Part shown: piece after piece, positions 19,887 to 27,066 of the stretch
Layout: every line of letters begins with the position of its first letter
How positions within the stretch are numbered: position 1 is the stretch's first letter
Source of the DNA: Deltaproteobacteria bacterium
GTDB lineage: Bacteria > Desulfobacterota > GWC2-55-46
Length of the DNA stretch: 64,000 bases
Reading direction: 5' to 3'
Assembly: GCA_015075075.1 (NCBI GenBank)
Contig: JABTVA010000014.1
Location: forward strand, 1 to 64,000
The notes under the pieces: model-generated
The model's input: only the letters and a program-made list of their open reading frames with translations
What the model was told of the DNA's origin: nothing
Database searches by the model: none
Program-made: the position numbers and the translations under genes

Positions 19887-20584
19887 AAAAGGCCGGGGCC
19901 GCCCAGGCGGCGCTGAGGATAAAGCGCGACATATACGAGCGGTCGAGGCGGCACATGCTGGAGACCCAGCTCATACCGCGCGGCATAAGGTCAAGCGCGG
20001 TGCTCGACTCGATGCTGGCCGTCCCCAGGCACCTCTTCGTTGACGAGGCCCTCCAGTCGCAGGCATATTCGGATTTCCCCCTGCCCATAGGCGAGAAGCA
20101 GACCATATCCCAGCCCTACATGGTGGCTTTCATGGCGGAGTCGCTCGGGCTTTCCGGCACCGAGCGCGTACTTGAGATAGGCACAGGCTCCGGCTACCAG
20201 GCGGCCGTCCTTTCGCTCCTTGCCGGGAAGGTATATTCGGTGGAGCGGATATCCAAGATAGCGGACAGGGCGCGGAAGCTCCTCGATAGCCTACTTTGCC
20301 GTAACGTCGTCATAAGGGTAGGGGACGGCACAACGGGATGGCCCGATGAGGCTCCGTTCGACGCAGTCATCGTCGCCGCAGGCTCGCCCGAGGTGCCGCA
20401 GGCCCTCGTAGACCAGTTGAAGCCGGGCGGCAGGCTCATAATCCCGGTCGGGGGAGAGGACTCCCAGAGGCTTTTGAGGATAACCAGAAAGGCCGGGGGC
20501 GCGGTCACGGAAACGCTCGGCGCGTGCAGGTTCGTAAAGCTCATCGGGAAGGCAGGCTGGCGGGAAGAGAAGGACCGTGCCTGA
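19883..20584 (+). CDS. pcm: Protein-L-isoaspartate O-methyltransferase
   Basis: A 233-aa SAM-dependent enzyme that repairs isoaspartyl residues in damaged proteins. It has the N-terminal helix [16 protein letters not shown] (~15-30), VPRHLFVDE, the [13 protein letters not shown] acceptor loop (~69-81) and the SAM-binding [16 protein letters not shown] (~95-110). It overlaps surE by 4 bp, and its end overlaps the next gene's GTG by 8 bp, so translation is coupled along the cluster. Confidence 0.93.
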   Translation: MKKAGAAQAALRIKRDIYERSRRHMLETQLIPRGIRSSAVLDSMLAVPRHLFVDEALQSQAYSDFPLPIGEKQTISQPYMVAFMAESLGLSGTERVLEIGTGSGYQAAVLSLLAGKVYSVERISKIADRARKLLDSLLCRNVVIRVGDGTTGWPDEAPFDAVIVAAGSPEVPQALVDQLKPGGRLIIPVGGEDSQRLLRITRKAGGAVTETLGACRFVKLIGKAGWREEKDRA

Positions 20585-21039
20585 CCGCCCGGCAGAAGGC
20601 CCGTCATAGGGTCATCGGCTGCGGGCTTGAGGACGAAGCCCTGAACGCCCTTGCAGAGGAGACCGGGGCGCTCGTGGCCGAAGCCGGGTGCGTTCTCGTA
20701 AACGGCGGACTCTGGCGGGTAATGAGGGCATCGGCAAGGGGCTGCAGGTCCAGGAGATTTGATCGGCATGCTCCGGGCTCGACCCTAGGAGGCCAACGAG
20801 TACATAGATATCCCATACCGACCGGCATGGGCGAGATGAGGAACGCGCTTATAATAAGGGCGGCCTCGGCGCTCATAGCCATAGGCGGCGGCTACGGCAC
20901 GCTTTCGGAGATGGCCCTTGCGCTTAAGTCGGGAAAGCCGGTCATAGGCATAAAGACCTGGGACATATCCGCCGAAGTGATGAAAACGGAAAGCCCCGTC
21001 GAGGCTGTGAGGCTCGCGCTTAAAGCGAGAGGTTTTTAG
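20577..21039 (+). pseudogene. TIGR00725/LOG-family (SLOG) protein, reading frame broken by several indels
   Basis: The C-terminal part reads cleanly: PTGMGEMRNALIIRAASALI, then AIGGGYGTLSEMALALKSGKP, typical of the lysine-decarboxylase-like/LOG fold of TIGR00725. Between about 20600 and 20815 the conserved protein is spread over three frames. Restoring single bases gives PVIGVIGCGLEDEALNALAE, VNGGLGGVMEGIGKGLQ, IGMLPGST and YIDIPIPTGMGE. Most lesions are one base missing from runs of C or G. The predicted start is GTG at 20577, overlapping pcm. It could be a real pseudogene or a local sequence error; the conserved corrected protein favours error. Confidence 0.75.
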
Positions 21040-21040
21040 C

Positions 21041-21189
21041 CAGGCTGCTGAAAAAACCCAATCTGCTGCGTCGTCTTCAAAATTGGACATTCCGGCGTAC
21101 AAACAAAGTACGCCTCATTCCTCATTTTTCGACTCCTTGCATCTTGAGCTTTTTGAGCAGCCTGAATAAGATTTTTAGTTTCAGCAACT
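21041..21189. repeat. Structured intergenic repeat R1, copy C (full, divergent)
   Basis: Starts one base after the LOG-gene stop. The central hairpin arms GGCGTAC/GTACGCC are kept while the 7-nt loop differs (AAACAAA instead of ACGAAAA), and the inner arm GAGCAGCCTG is retained. Confidence 0.78.
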
Positions 21190-21209
21190 TTTAGAAAAAA
21201 AGAGTCCTG

Positions 21210-21899
21210 ATGTTTTTTTCGAGCACCCCCTTCCACAGAATCGTTTCACTGCTGCTCCTCTTTTCTTTCGCGCTTCTTTCCATTCAAGGCTGCGCCGGTC
21301 CTGGCGTATATCACACGGTCAACAAGGGAGAGACCCTCTGGAGGATATCCAGGACCTACGGGGTGGAGCTCCAGGAGGTCGCAGAGATAAATAATATAAA
21401 AGACCCTACGGACATAAAGACGGGCGCGAAGATATTCATACCCGGAGTATCGAAGGTAAGGAAGGTCGTGCCATACAAGCCGCCCGCCTCAGGCGGAAAA
21501 GAAACTGAGGGCCGGATAGTAGTGGAAAAAGGGCGGTTCATCTGGCCCGTTAAGGGGGATGTCATCTCGCATTTCGGCATGAGAAACGGCGTGCGGCACG
21601 GCGGCATGGACATAAAGGCGGAGGAGGGCGCGCCTGTATTTGCCGCGGATTCCGGCGAGGTCGTCTTCGTTGATAGTAATATGCGCGGGTACGGGAGGAT
21701 AATCATAATAAGGCACGCGGATGATTTCTATTCCGTCTATGCGCATAACAGGGAAAACCTTGTAAGCCACGGTGAAAAGGTGGAAAAAGGCGCGCGCATA
21801 GCGACTGTCGGGCGCTCCGGCAACGCCTCGACGCCGCACCTCCATTTCGAAATACGCCAGGGTAAGACCGTAAGGAACCCGCTTTTTTTCTTGCCATGA
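21210..21899 (+). CDS. nlpD: LysM/M23 peptidase lipoprotein, NlpD-like
   Basis: A 229-aa envelope lipoprotein. The signal peptide ends in a lipobox (LSIQGC, cysteine at ~residue 28). It is followed by one LysM domain (YHTVNKGETLWRISRTYG, ~34-51) and a C-terminal M23/LytM domain (~105-225) with metal ligands HGGMD (~131-135) and HLHFE (~213-217). Both metal motifs are present, so peptidoglycan hydrolysis is possible, whereas classical NlpD is a degenerate activator of amidases. Position between pcm and an RpoS-like sigma gene matches nlpD in other proteobacteria. Confidence 0.85.
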   Translation: MFFSSTPFHRIVSLLLLFSFALLSIQGCAGPGVYHTVNKGETLWRISRTYGVELQEVAEINNIKDPTDIKTGAKIFIPGVSKVRKVVPYKPPASGGKETEGRIVVEKGRFIWPVKGDVISHFGMRNGVRHGGMDIKAEEGAPVFAADSGEVVFVDSNMRGYGRIIIIRHADDFYSVYAHNRENLVSHGEKVEKGARIATVGRSGNASTPHLHFEIRQGKTVRNPLFFLP

Positions 21900-21994
21900 C
21901 ACCGGAATTGTTGTAAAAGGTTTAAAACCGGAAACGCGACCTGATATTGCTTCTTTGTCCCGGACTAATCCTTTAGGGAAGGGGTAGAGGCCGT

Positions 21995-22906
21995 ATGGAG
22001 AAGCATGAGGGCTCAAATCGGGGCAATTTCATCAGGAAGCACACCCGGGACGGTAGCGAAGGTTTTGACGGCTTCTCAACCGATTCTGTAAAGTTCTACT
22101 TCAACACCATCAAGAAGTTCCCGCTCCTTAAACCCCCCGAAGAAAAGCTCCTCGCGAAAAGGATAACGAAGGGCGACCAGGACGCAAGGCGCCGGATGAT
22201 AGAGGCGAACCTCCGTCTCGTGGTCAATATCGCCAAGAAGTACATGAACAGGGGCTTCCCGCTGCAGGCCCTTATCGAGGAGGGCAACATAGGGCTCATA
22301 AAGTCAGTGGAGCGGTTCAGGGCCTCCAAGGGCTGCAAGTTCTCGACCTACGCCACCTACTGGATAAAGCAGTCCATCGAGAGGGCCATAGCCAACCAGG
22401 CGAACGTCGTTAGGCTCCCCATACATGTCACCGCGGACATCTCGAAGCTCTGCAGGGCCACGAGGGAGCTTACAATGGCCCTCAGCAGGGAGCCCGACTG
22501 GAGCGAGCTTGCCGAGCGGACCGGCTTTTCCGGGCGGTATGTAAAGAAGCTCGACTCCATAGGAAAAAAAAGCTATTCGCTCGAAGCCTCCCTCCCGGAC
22601 GGAAGCGAGCAGTCGCTCCTCGACAGGCTCGAGGACCCGGCAACGCTTCCCCAGGTCGACCTGCTCGACTGCAAGCGCAAGGCCGAAAGGGTGAACGCGT
22701 GGCTCGCTTCCCTCGAGGAAAACGAGCGGAGCGTCATAAAGCTCAGGTTCGGCATAGGGAACGGCGGCCCGGAGACGCTCGAAGCCATTGGCAAGGCCTT
22801 CGGGGTCACGAGGGAGAGGGTGCGCCAGATAGAGGTGAAGGCGCTCGGGAAATTGAAGAGCATCGCAAGGGACAGGGACAAGGTAGCTTCCCTTGATGCC
22901 CTCTGA
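21995..22906 (+). CDS. rpoS: RpoS-like group 2 sigma-70 factor
   Basis: A 303-aa primary-like sigma factor lacking region 1.1. Region 1.2 (DSVKFYFNTIKKFPLLKPPEEK), region 2 with RRRMIEANLRLVVNIAKKYM and GNIGLIKSVERFRASKGCKF, the -10-binding STYATYWIKQSIERAI, region 3 and region 4 with ETLEAIGKAFGVTRERVRQIE are all present. Placement after nlpD is the classical rpoS location, which together with size supports RpoS rather than RpoD or RpoH. It would direct stationary-phase and stress transcription. AGAGG precedes the ATG by ~5 nt. Confidence 0.85.
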   Translation: MEKHEGSNRGNFIRKHTRDGSEGFDGFSTDSVKFYFNTIKKFPLLKPPEEKLLAKRITKGDQDARRRMIEANLRLVVNIAKKYMNRGFPLQALIEEGNIGLIKSVERFRASKGCKFSTYATYWIKQSIERAIANQANVVRLPIHVTADISKLCRATRELTMALSREPDWSELAERTGFSGRYVKKLDSIGKKSYSLEASLPDGSEQSLLDRLEDPATLPQVDLLDCKRKAERVNAWLASLEENERSVIKLRFGIGNGGPETLEAIGKAFGVTRERVRQIEVKALGKLKSIARDRDKVASLDAL

Positions 22907-22967
22907 GCATTTATGCTAAAATGACACGGTTCCGCGACGCCTAAACCAACGCCAAGGAGAACTTAGA

Positions 22968-23486
22968 ATGGTAGACCAGCTCAAGCAGGCCATCCGCGAC
23001 GTTCCGGATTTCCCCAAAAAGGGGATACTCTTCAAGGACATAACGACCCTCTGCAAGGACGCCGCGTCCTTCCAGCGCATGGTGGACCTCATGGGCCACA
23101 GGTACGTCGGGAAGCGCATAGATTTGGTCGTCGGCATAGAGGCGAGGGGGTTCGTGGTGGGCGCGGCTTTGGCCTACAAGCTCGGGGCCGGCGTGGTACT
23201 CGTAAGGAAGCCCGGGAAGCTCCCGCATAAGACGCACAAGGCGAGCTACTCGCTCGAGTACGGCACTGACAGCCTCGAGATACACCAGGACGCGATCGAG
23301 CCAGGCCAGAACGTAATAATAGCCGACGACCTCCTTGCAACCGGCGGGACTGCGGCGGCTGTGGCGGGGCTTGTTAAGAGCATGGGCGCCAATATCGTCG
23401 AGTGCTCTTTCATAGTAGAGCTCGACGAGCTTAAGGGAAGGGAGAAGCTCGCGCCGCATCCGGTCTTCTCGCTCCTTTCTTACTAA
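22968..23486 (+). CDS. apt: Adenine phosphoribosyltransferase
   Basis: A 172-aa purine salvage enzyme making AMP from adenine and PRPP. It shows the N-terminal [33 protein letters not shown] (~53-67), [10 protein letters not shown] and the PRPP-binding [14 protein letters not shown] (~120-133). GGAGA lies ~8 nt before the ATG. The stop codon abuts a partial R1 repeat and then a hairpin terminator. Confidence 0.95.
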   Translation: MVDQLKQAIRDVPDFPKKGILFKDITTLCKDAASFQRMVDLMGHRYVGKRIDLVVGIEARGFVVGAALAYKLGAGVVLVRKPGKLPHKTHKASYSLEYGTDSLEIHQDAIEPGQNVIIADDLLATGGTAAAVAGLVKSMGANIVECSFIVELDELKGREKLAPHPVFSLLSY

Positions 23487-23504
23487 CAGGCTGCTGAAAA
23501 AGTC
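23487..23504. repeat. Repeat R1, copy D (first 18 bp only)
   Basis: CAGGCTGCTGAAAAAGTC, identical to the start of copies A and E, beginning right after the apt stop; the remainder of the element is missing. Confidence 0.6.
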
Positions 23505-23520
23505 AGCTCTATGCTAAACG

Positions 23521-23546
23521 GGGCAGCGGCTTGAATGCCGCTGCCC
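23521..23546 (+). terminator. Perfect 10-bp hairpin downstream of apt
   Basis: GGGCAGCGGC, loop TTGAAT, then GCCGCTGCCC, followed by ATTATTTA. The stem is perfect and GC-rich but the T-run is short. It ends only 7 nt before the permease ATG at 23554, so it could instead act on translation of that gene. Confidence 0.6.
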
Positions 23547-23553
23547 ATTATTT

Positions 23554-24819
23554 ATGCCTCCATTCGACCCCGTGCCGGGGATAATCCTTTCAGCCGTATT
23601 CGCGCTCATAGCCGTAAGGCAGGTGGGCACCCTGAGGCTCGCCATCTGGCAGATAATGCTCGGCGGCGCGCTTGCCGCGCTCCTTTCAGGCTCCATAGGC
23701 CCGGCACGCGCCCTCTCCTCGATAGATATCGACGTAATGGTCTTCCTTTTCGGCATGTTCGTGGTGGGGGAGGCGATGGTCGAGAGCAGGTACCTGCACC
23801 ACATCGCCGACAGGCTCTTCAGGAGCGCCAGGAGCGCGGGCGCCCTGATACTTTACATACTCTTCATAATGGCCTTCTTTTCGGCCCTTCTCATGAACGA
23901 TACCGTCGCCATAATAGGCACGCCTCTCATGCTGTCGTTTGCGGCCAAGCATAATATGAAGCATAAGCTACTGCTGCTAACCCTTTGTTTCGCGATAACT
24001 CTGGGAAGTGTCGTAAGCCCGATTGGAAATCCGCAGAACCTTCTCATCGCGCTCCACGGCGGCATCATCAACCCGTTCGTGACCTTCTTTAAATACCTTG
24101 CGGCGCCGACCGTTATGAACCTCTTTATAACGTTTTTCGTCCTGAGGCTTTTTTTCAGGGAGGAGTTCCATGCCGTAAGGCTAACGCACCCTGCTGAGGA
24201 GGTGCGCGACAGGGCGCTTGCCGGTCTTTGCAGGCTCTCTATCGCGGTGGTCCTCATAATGGTATCCATAAAAGTAGGTTCCGTGTTCCTCGGGTTCGAT
24301 TTGGGGCTTAAGCTCACTTATATAGCGGTAGCGGCTGCCGCCCCGCTCGTCATCTTAAGCCCGAGGCGCCTGGATATCGTAAGGAAAATCGACTGGCACA
24401 CGCTCGTCTTTTTCGCGTCCATGTTCGTCCTCATGGCGAGCGTCTGGGACTCGGGGCTCATACAGTGGCTTGCGGCCGGATGGTCCGGGGCCGGGTCGCA
24501 CGGCTCGATACTGGCCCTGAGCGTCATTTTAAGCCAGCTCCTCTCGAATGTGCCCTTTGTCGCCCTTTACCTCCCCGTGCTCGACGTGGCAGGGGGGAGT
24601 GTGGCCGACCTCATGGCCCTTGCCGCCGGCAGCACCATAGCCGGTAACCTCCTCATACTCGGCGCGGCAAGCAATATCATAGTAATCCAGAATTCCGAGA
24701 AGCACGGGGTTCAGTGCGTATCCTTTCTCGAATTCGCCAGGGTGGGCGTGCCTCTTACCATAGCGAACACGGCAGTCTACTGGGCGTACTTCGAGCTTAT
24801 ACTCCGTATGCCCGCTTGA
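23554..24819 (+). CDS. ArsB/NhaD/SLC13-type anion permease
   Basis: A 421-aa inner-membrane protein with about eleven hydrophobic segments, belonging to the ion-transporter superfamily that includes ArsB, CitM and NhaD. The N-terminal repeat carries FGMFVVGEAMVES and MNDTVAIIGTPLM, then SVVSPIGNPQNLLIAL (~149-164). The second repeat ends with SQLLSNVPFVALYLP and the paired NLLILGAASNIIVI. The transported ion cannot be deduced; there are no arsenic genes nearby. No ribosome-binding site is seen before the chosen ATG, which lies 7 nt after a hairpin. Confidence 0.82.
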   Translation: MPPFDPVPGIILSAVFALIAVRQVGTLRLAIWQIMLGGALAALLSGSIGPARALSSIDIDVMVFLFGMFVVGEAMVESRYLHHIADRLFRSARSAGALILYILFIMAFFSALLMNDTVAIIGTPLMLSFAAKHNMKHKLLLLTLCFAITLGSVVSPIGNPQNLLIALHGGIINPFVTFFKYLAAPTVMNLFITFFVLRLFFREEFHAVRLTHPAEEVRDRALAGLCRLSIAVVLIMVSIKVGSVFLGFDLGLKLTYIAVAAAAPLVILSPRRLDIVRKIDWHTLVFFASMFVLMASVWDSGLIQWLAAGWSGAGSHGSILALSVILSQLLSNVPFVALYLPVLDVAGGSVADLMALAAGSTIAGNLLILGAASNIIVIQNSEKHGVQCVSFLEFARVGVPLTIANTAVYWAYFELILRMPA

Positions 24820-24872
24820 CAAAATACTTATTTCAGCTATTTTGAGTAGAAAAATCGGACGAGGTCTGTTGA

Positions 24873-25028
24873 ATGAGCAAGAATATCGAGAAGGTCCTTC
24901 AGGAGCTTAAGGAAAGAAGGGACAACCTGGATATCGCGATAAGGATACTCCAGAGCGAGGTGAAGGAGACAAGGCCCGCGAAGAGGCGAGGCAGGCCGAG
25001 GAAGAAGGCAGCGGCCAAGGAGGGGTGA
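24873..25028 (+). CDS. 51-residue AT-hook-like basic protein
   Basis: A short gene with ATG at 24873, GAGG 8 nt upstream and a TGA at 25026-25028. The first ~32 residues (MSKNIEKVLQELKERRDNLD and on to about SEVKE) form a charged amphipathic helix suited to a coiled coil. The tail is strongly basic with RRGRPRKKAAAK, matching the GRP core of AT-hook minor-groove DNA-binding motifs. It could be a small nucleoid-associated or regulatory protein; function is inferred only. Spacing, ribosome site and composition support a real gene. Confidence 0.65.
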   Translation: MSKNIEKVLQELKERRDNLDIAIRILQSEVKETRPAKRRGRPRKKAAAKEG

Positions 25029-25054
25029 GCTATTCCTGCATATTCGGGTGCTTT

Positions 25055-25208
25055 AACAGGCTGCTGAAAAAGTCCATCTGCGTCGAAGGCTACGTCGCTG
25101 GACACTCCGGCGTACACGAAAAGTACGCCTCATTCCTCGCTCCTCGACGCCTCGCATCTGGAGCTTTTTGAGCAGCCTGAACAAAAACGAAGTTTTCAGC
25201 AAGCTGTT
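25055..25208. repeat. Structured intergenic repeat R1, copy E (full)
   Basis: The reference copy. Outer arms AACAGGCTGCTGAAAA and TTTTCAGCAAGCTGTT are inverted repeats at 14 of 16 positions. The inner right arm TTTTTGAGCAGCCTG also pairs with the left arm, and the centre is a perfect hairpin GGCGTAC-ACGAAAA-GTACGCC. The whole element is an imperfect long palindrome and has no reading frame of note. Confidence 0.82.
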
Positions 25209-25271
25209 AATGGTTCGGGATGATTCCCGCCGGGTCGCTTTCTTTTCAGTGTCCAGCGCCCGGCGTCTAGT

Positions 25272-25672
25272 TCAGTTCCTATCCCGGCGTGTCATAGCCA
25301 ATGTCGTCTTCATGATTTGCAAAAGCGCTGCAACGTTGATTGCCAGGAACAGAGAGTCGAAAAAGAGGTTTTCAATTCCCTTCAGGCCTGATAGCGCGAT
25401 CAGATAAATCATTACATAGATTACCGCGCCGCCAGCGATTAAACCTATTATATTCCCCAGGAAATATCCGCGGAACAAGAGTATGAGGCAATCAGATATA
25501 GAGGCATGAAAACATATCGGGGCATATTATGGCATTGTACGCCTCCACGGGAAAGCGCCGGCCTTTCCCAATTCCCATTGACCACAGAAAAGACGACATA
25601 GGCTTGAAAGATACCCCATAAGGCAAACCAAACTATTGCAATCCAGGGTTTTGGGTTTGATTTTGCTCTCAT
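25272..25672 (-). pseudogene. Small membrane protein, apparently frameshifted; unidentified
   Basis: A minus-strand start at 25672 (MRAKSNPKPWIAIVWFALWG) has AGGAG 6 nt upstream and runs 74 codons to 25448. A second frame covers about 25478-25272 and continues as a hydrophobic protein (GNIIGLIAGGAVIYVMIYLI, then LFFDSLFLAINVAALLQIMK). Joined by one indel near 25480 they would make a ~130-aa protein with three or four membrane helices. The stretch is AT-richer than its neighbours. No family was recognised. Two overlapping genes or a real small gene followed by chance frame are alternatives. Confidence 0.4.
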
Positions 25673-25716
25673 TCGCTGCTCCTGCCTTTTTTTCAATGAA
25701 CCTGCCCTTAGTTTAA

Positions 25717-25748
25717 GGCACCCTCTAAAAATTAGAGATTTTTCCCGC
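25717..25748. repeat. Repeat R2, partial copy
   Basis: GGCACCCTCTAAAAATTAGA and the next 12 bases match the reverse complement of the right end of the element at 11950-12029. The other end is not recognisable, so this copy is truncated. It lies just beyond the rlmI-like stop. Confidence 0.5.
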
Positions 25749-25761
25749 AATCGAGTTTGCC

Positions 25762-26925
25762 TTAACTCACTTCCATCAGCACGCATTTCAGGTACTCGGT
25801 CTCGGGCACGGCGAGCGAGACAGGGTGGTCCTTTGCCTGCGAGCGTATCTCGATTATACGGGCCTGCCTGCCAGCCTTTTTCCCTGCCGCGCGTAGCATT
25901 TCGAGGAACATGGCCCTGTCCACGTGGTACGAGCACGAAGAGGTGGCGAAAAGGCCGCCGGGGCGAAGGAGCCTCATGCACGCGGCGTTCGTCTCGGTAT
26001 AGGCCTTCAGCCCTTCGGCTGTCCGTGCCTTTGATTTCACGAAAGCCGGGGGGTCGAGCACTATGCAGTCGTATCTCTTCTGCGCCTCGGCCTCCTCTTT
26101 CATGAACTCGAAGACGTCCGCCTTTATGAATTCGCACCTCTCGGATAGGCCCGAGAGGGCGGCATTTCTCCTCGCCTGGCCTATCGCGTAATCCGAGGAA
26201 TCAACGCCCCTCATCCTCATGCCCGCCCTGGCGAGCGGGATGCTCCAGGCGCCGGTGTAGCAGAAGAGGTCAAGCCCGTCGCCTTCGTTTGCAAAGGACG
26301 CGAATGAAATTCTATTCTCGGCCTGGTCGAGAAAAAACCCGGTCTTCTGCCCTGACATGGGGTCCACTTCGAGCACGGCCCCGCCCTCTTCGAGCCTCGG
26401 CAGTGGGTCGATAGAGCCTTTCAGCACCTTCTTCTCAAGGGCCAGGCCTTCAAGCGTGCGGATGGAGCTGTCGTTCCTCAATACTATCGAGGACGGCTTA
26501 TAGACCTCTTCGAGCGCTTCCAGCACCATGCCCGAGAGGGCTTCCATGCCGAGGGTGAGGAACTGTAGCGACAGGCAGTCCCCGAACTTGTCCACTATGA
26601 GCCCAGGAAGGAAGTCGCTTTCGCTGTAGACCGCCCTGAACGAGCCTTTCTCCCCTATGACCCTCTTCCTGTAGTCCAGGGCCGCCTCTATCCGCCTTTT
26701 GAAAAAAGCGGTATTTATCTCTTCCCTTTTCCGGGTCAGAATCCTTATGGAAATGAGGGACTGGGGGTTTACGTAGCCTATCCCGAGAAAGTTCCCCTTC
26801 CTGTCGGTAAGCTCGACGAGGGAGCCGGGGGCGAAGTTTTTGGGGCTCGTAAAGAGCTCGTTCGAGAAGACCCATAGGTGCCCGCCCAGAATGCGGGTTA
26901 TCCTGTTTACGGCGGCTATTTCCAT
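25762..26925 (-). CDS. rlmI: Class I SAM-dependent rRNA (cytosine-C5) methyltransferase, RlmI-like
   Basis: A 387-aa enzyme with an N-terminal PUA domain (residues ~1-70), a central EEHEE-type domain and a C-terminal Rossmann methyltransferase. SAM motif I is GLDLFCYTGAWSIPLARAG (~221-239), motif IV is VLDPPAFVKSKA (~298-309), and the catalytic cysteine is in the TSSCSYHV motif (~340). These fit the RlmI/YccW family that methylates C1962 of 23S rRNA; the exact target is inferred. The ATG has GGAG 6 nt upstream. Confidence 0.85.
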   Translation of the reverse strand: MEIAAVNRITRILGGHLWVFSNELFTSPKNFAPGSLVELTDRKGNFLGIGYVNPQSLISIRILTRKREEINTAFFKRRIEAALDYRKRVIGEKGSFRAVYSESDFLPGLIVDKFGDCLSLQFLTLGMEALSGMVLEALEEVYKPSSIVLRNDSSIRTLEGLALEKKVLKGSIDPLPRLEEGGAVLEVDPMSGQKTGFFLDQAENRISFASFANEGDGLDLFCYTGAWSIPLARAGMRMRGVDSSDYAIGQARRNAALSGLSERCEFIKADVFEFMKEEAEAQKRYDCIVLDPPAFVKSKARTAEGLKAYTETNAACMRLLRPGGLFATSSCSYHVDRAMFLEMLRAAGKKAGRQARIIEIRSQAKDHPVSLAVPETEYLKCVLMEVS

Positions 26926-27066
26926 TTCGACTCCAAAACGAAGCGTATTATAATCATTTAACGTGCGGCAGCCCGGGCGGCAGGGGTTGCAATTTTCCGT
27001 GTTATGGGAAAGACTTGATTATAGCCGGTTTTTACATTAGTACATATAAAAAAGAAGAGGTGCCTG

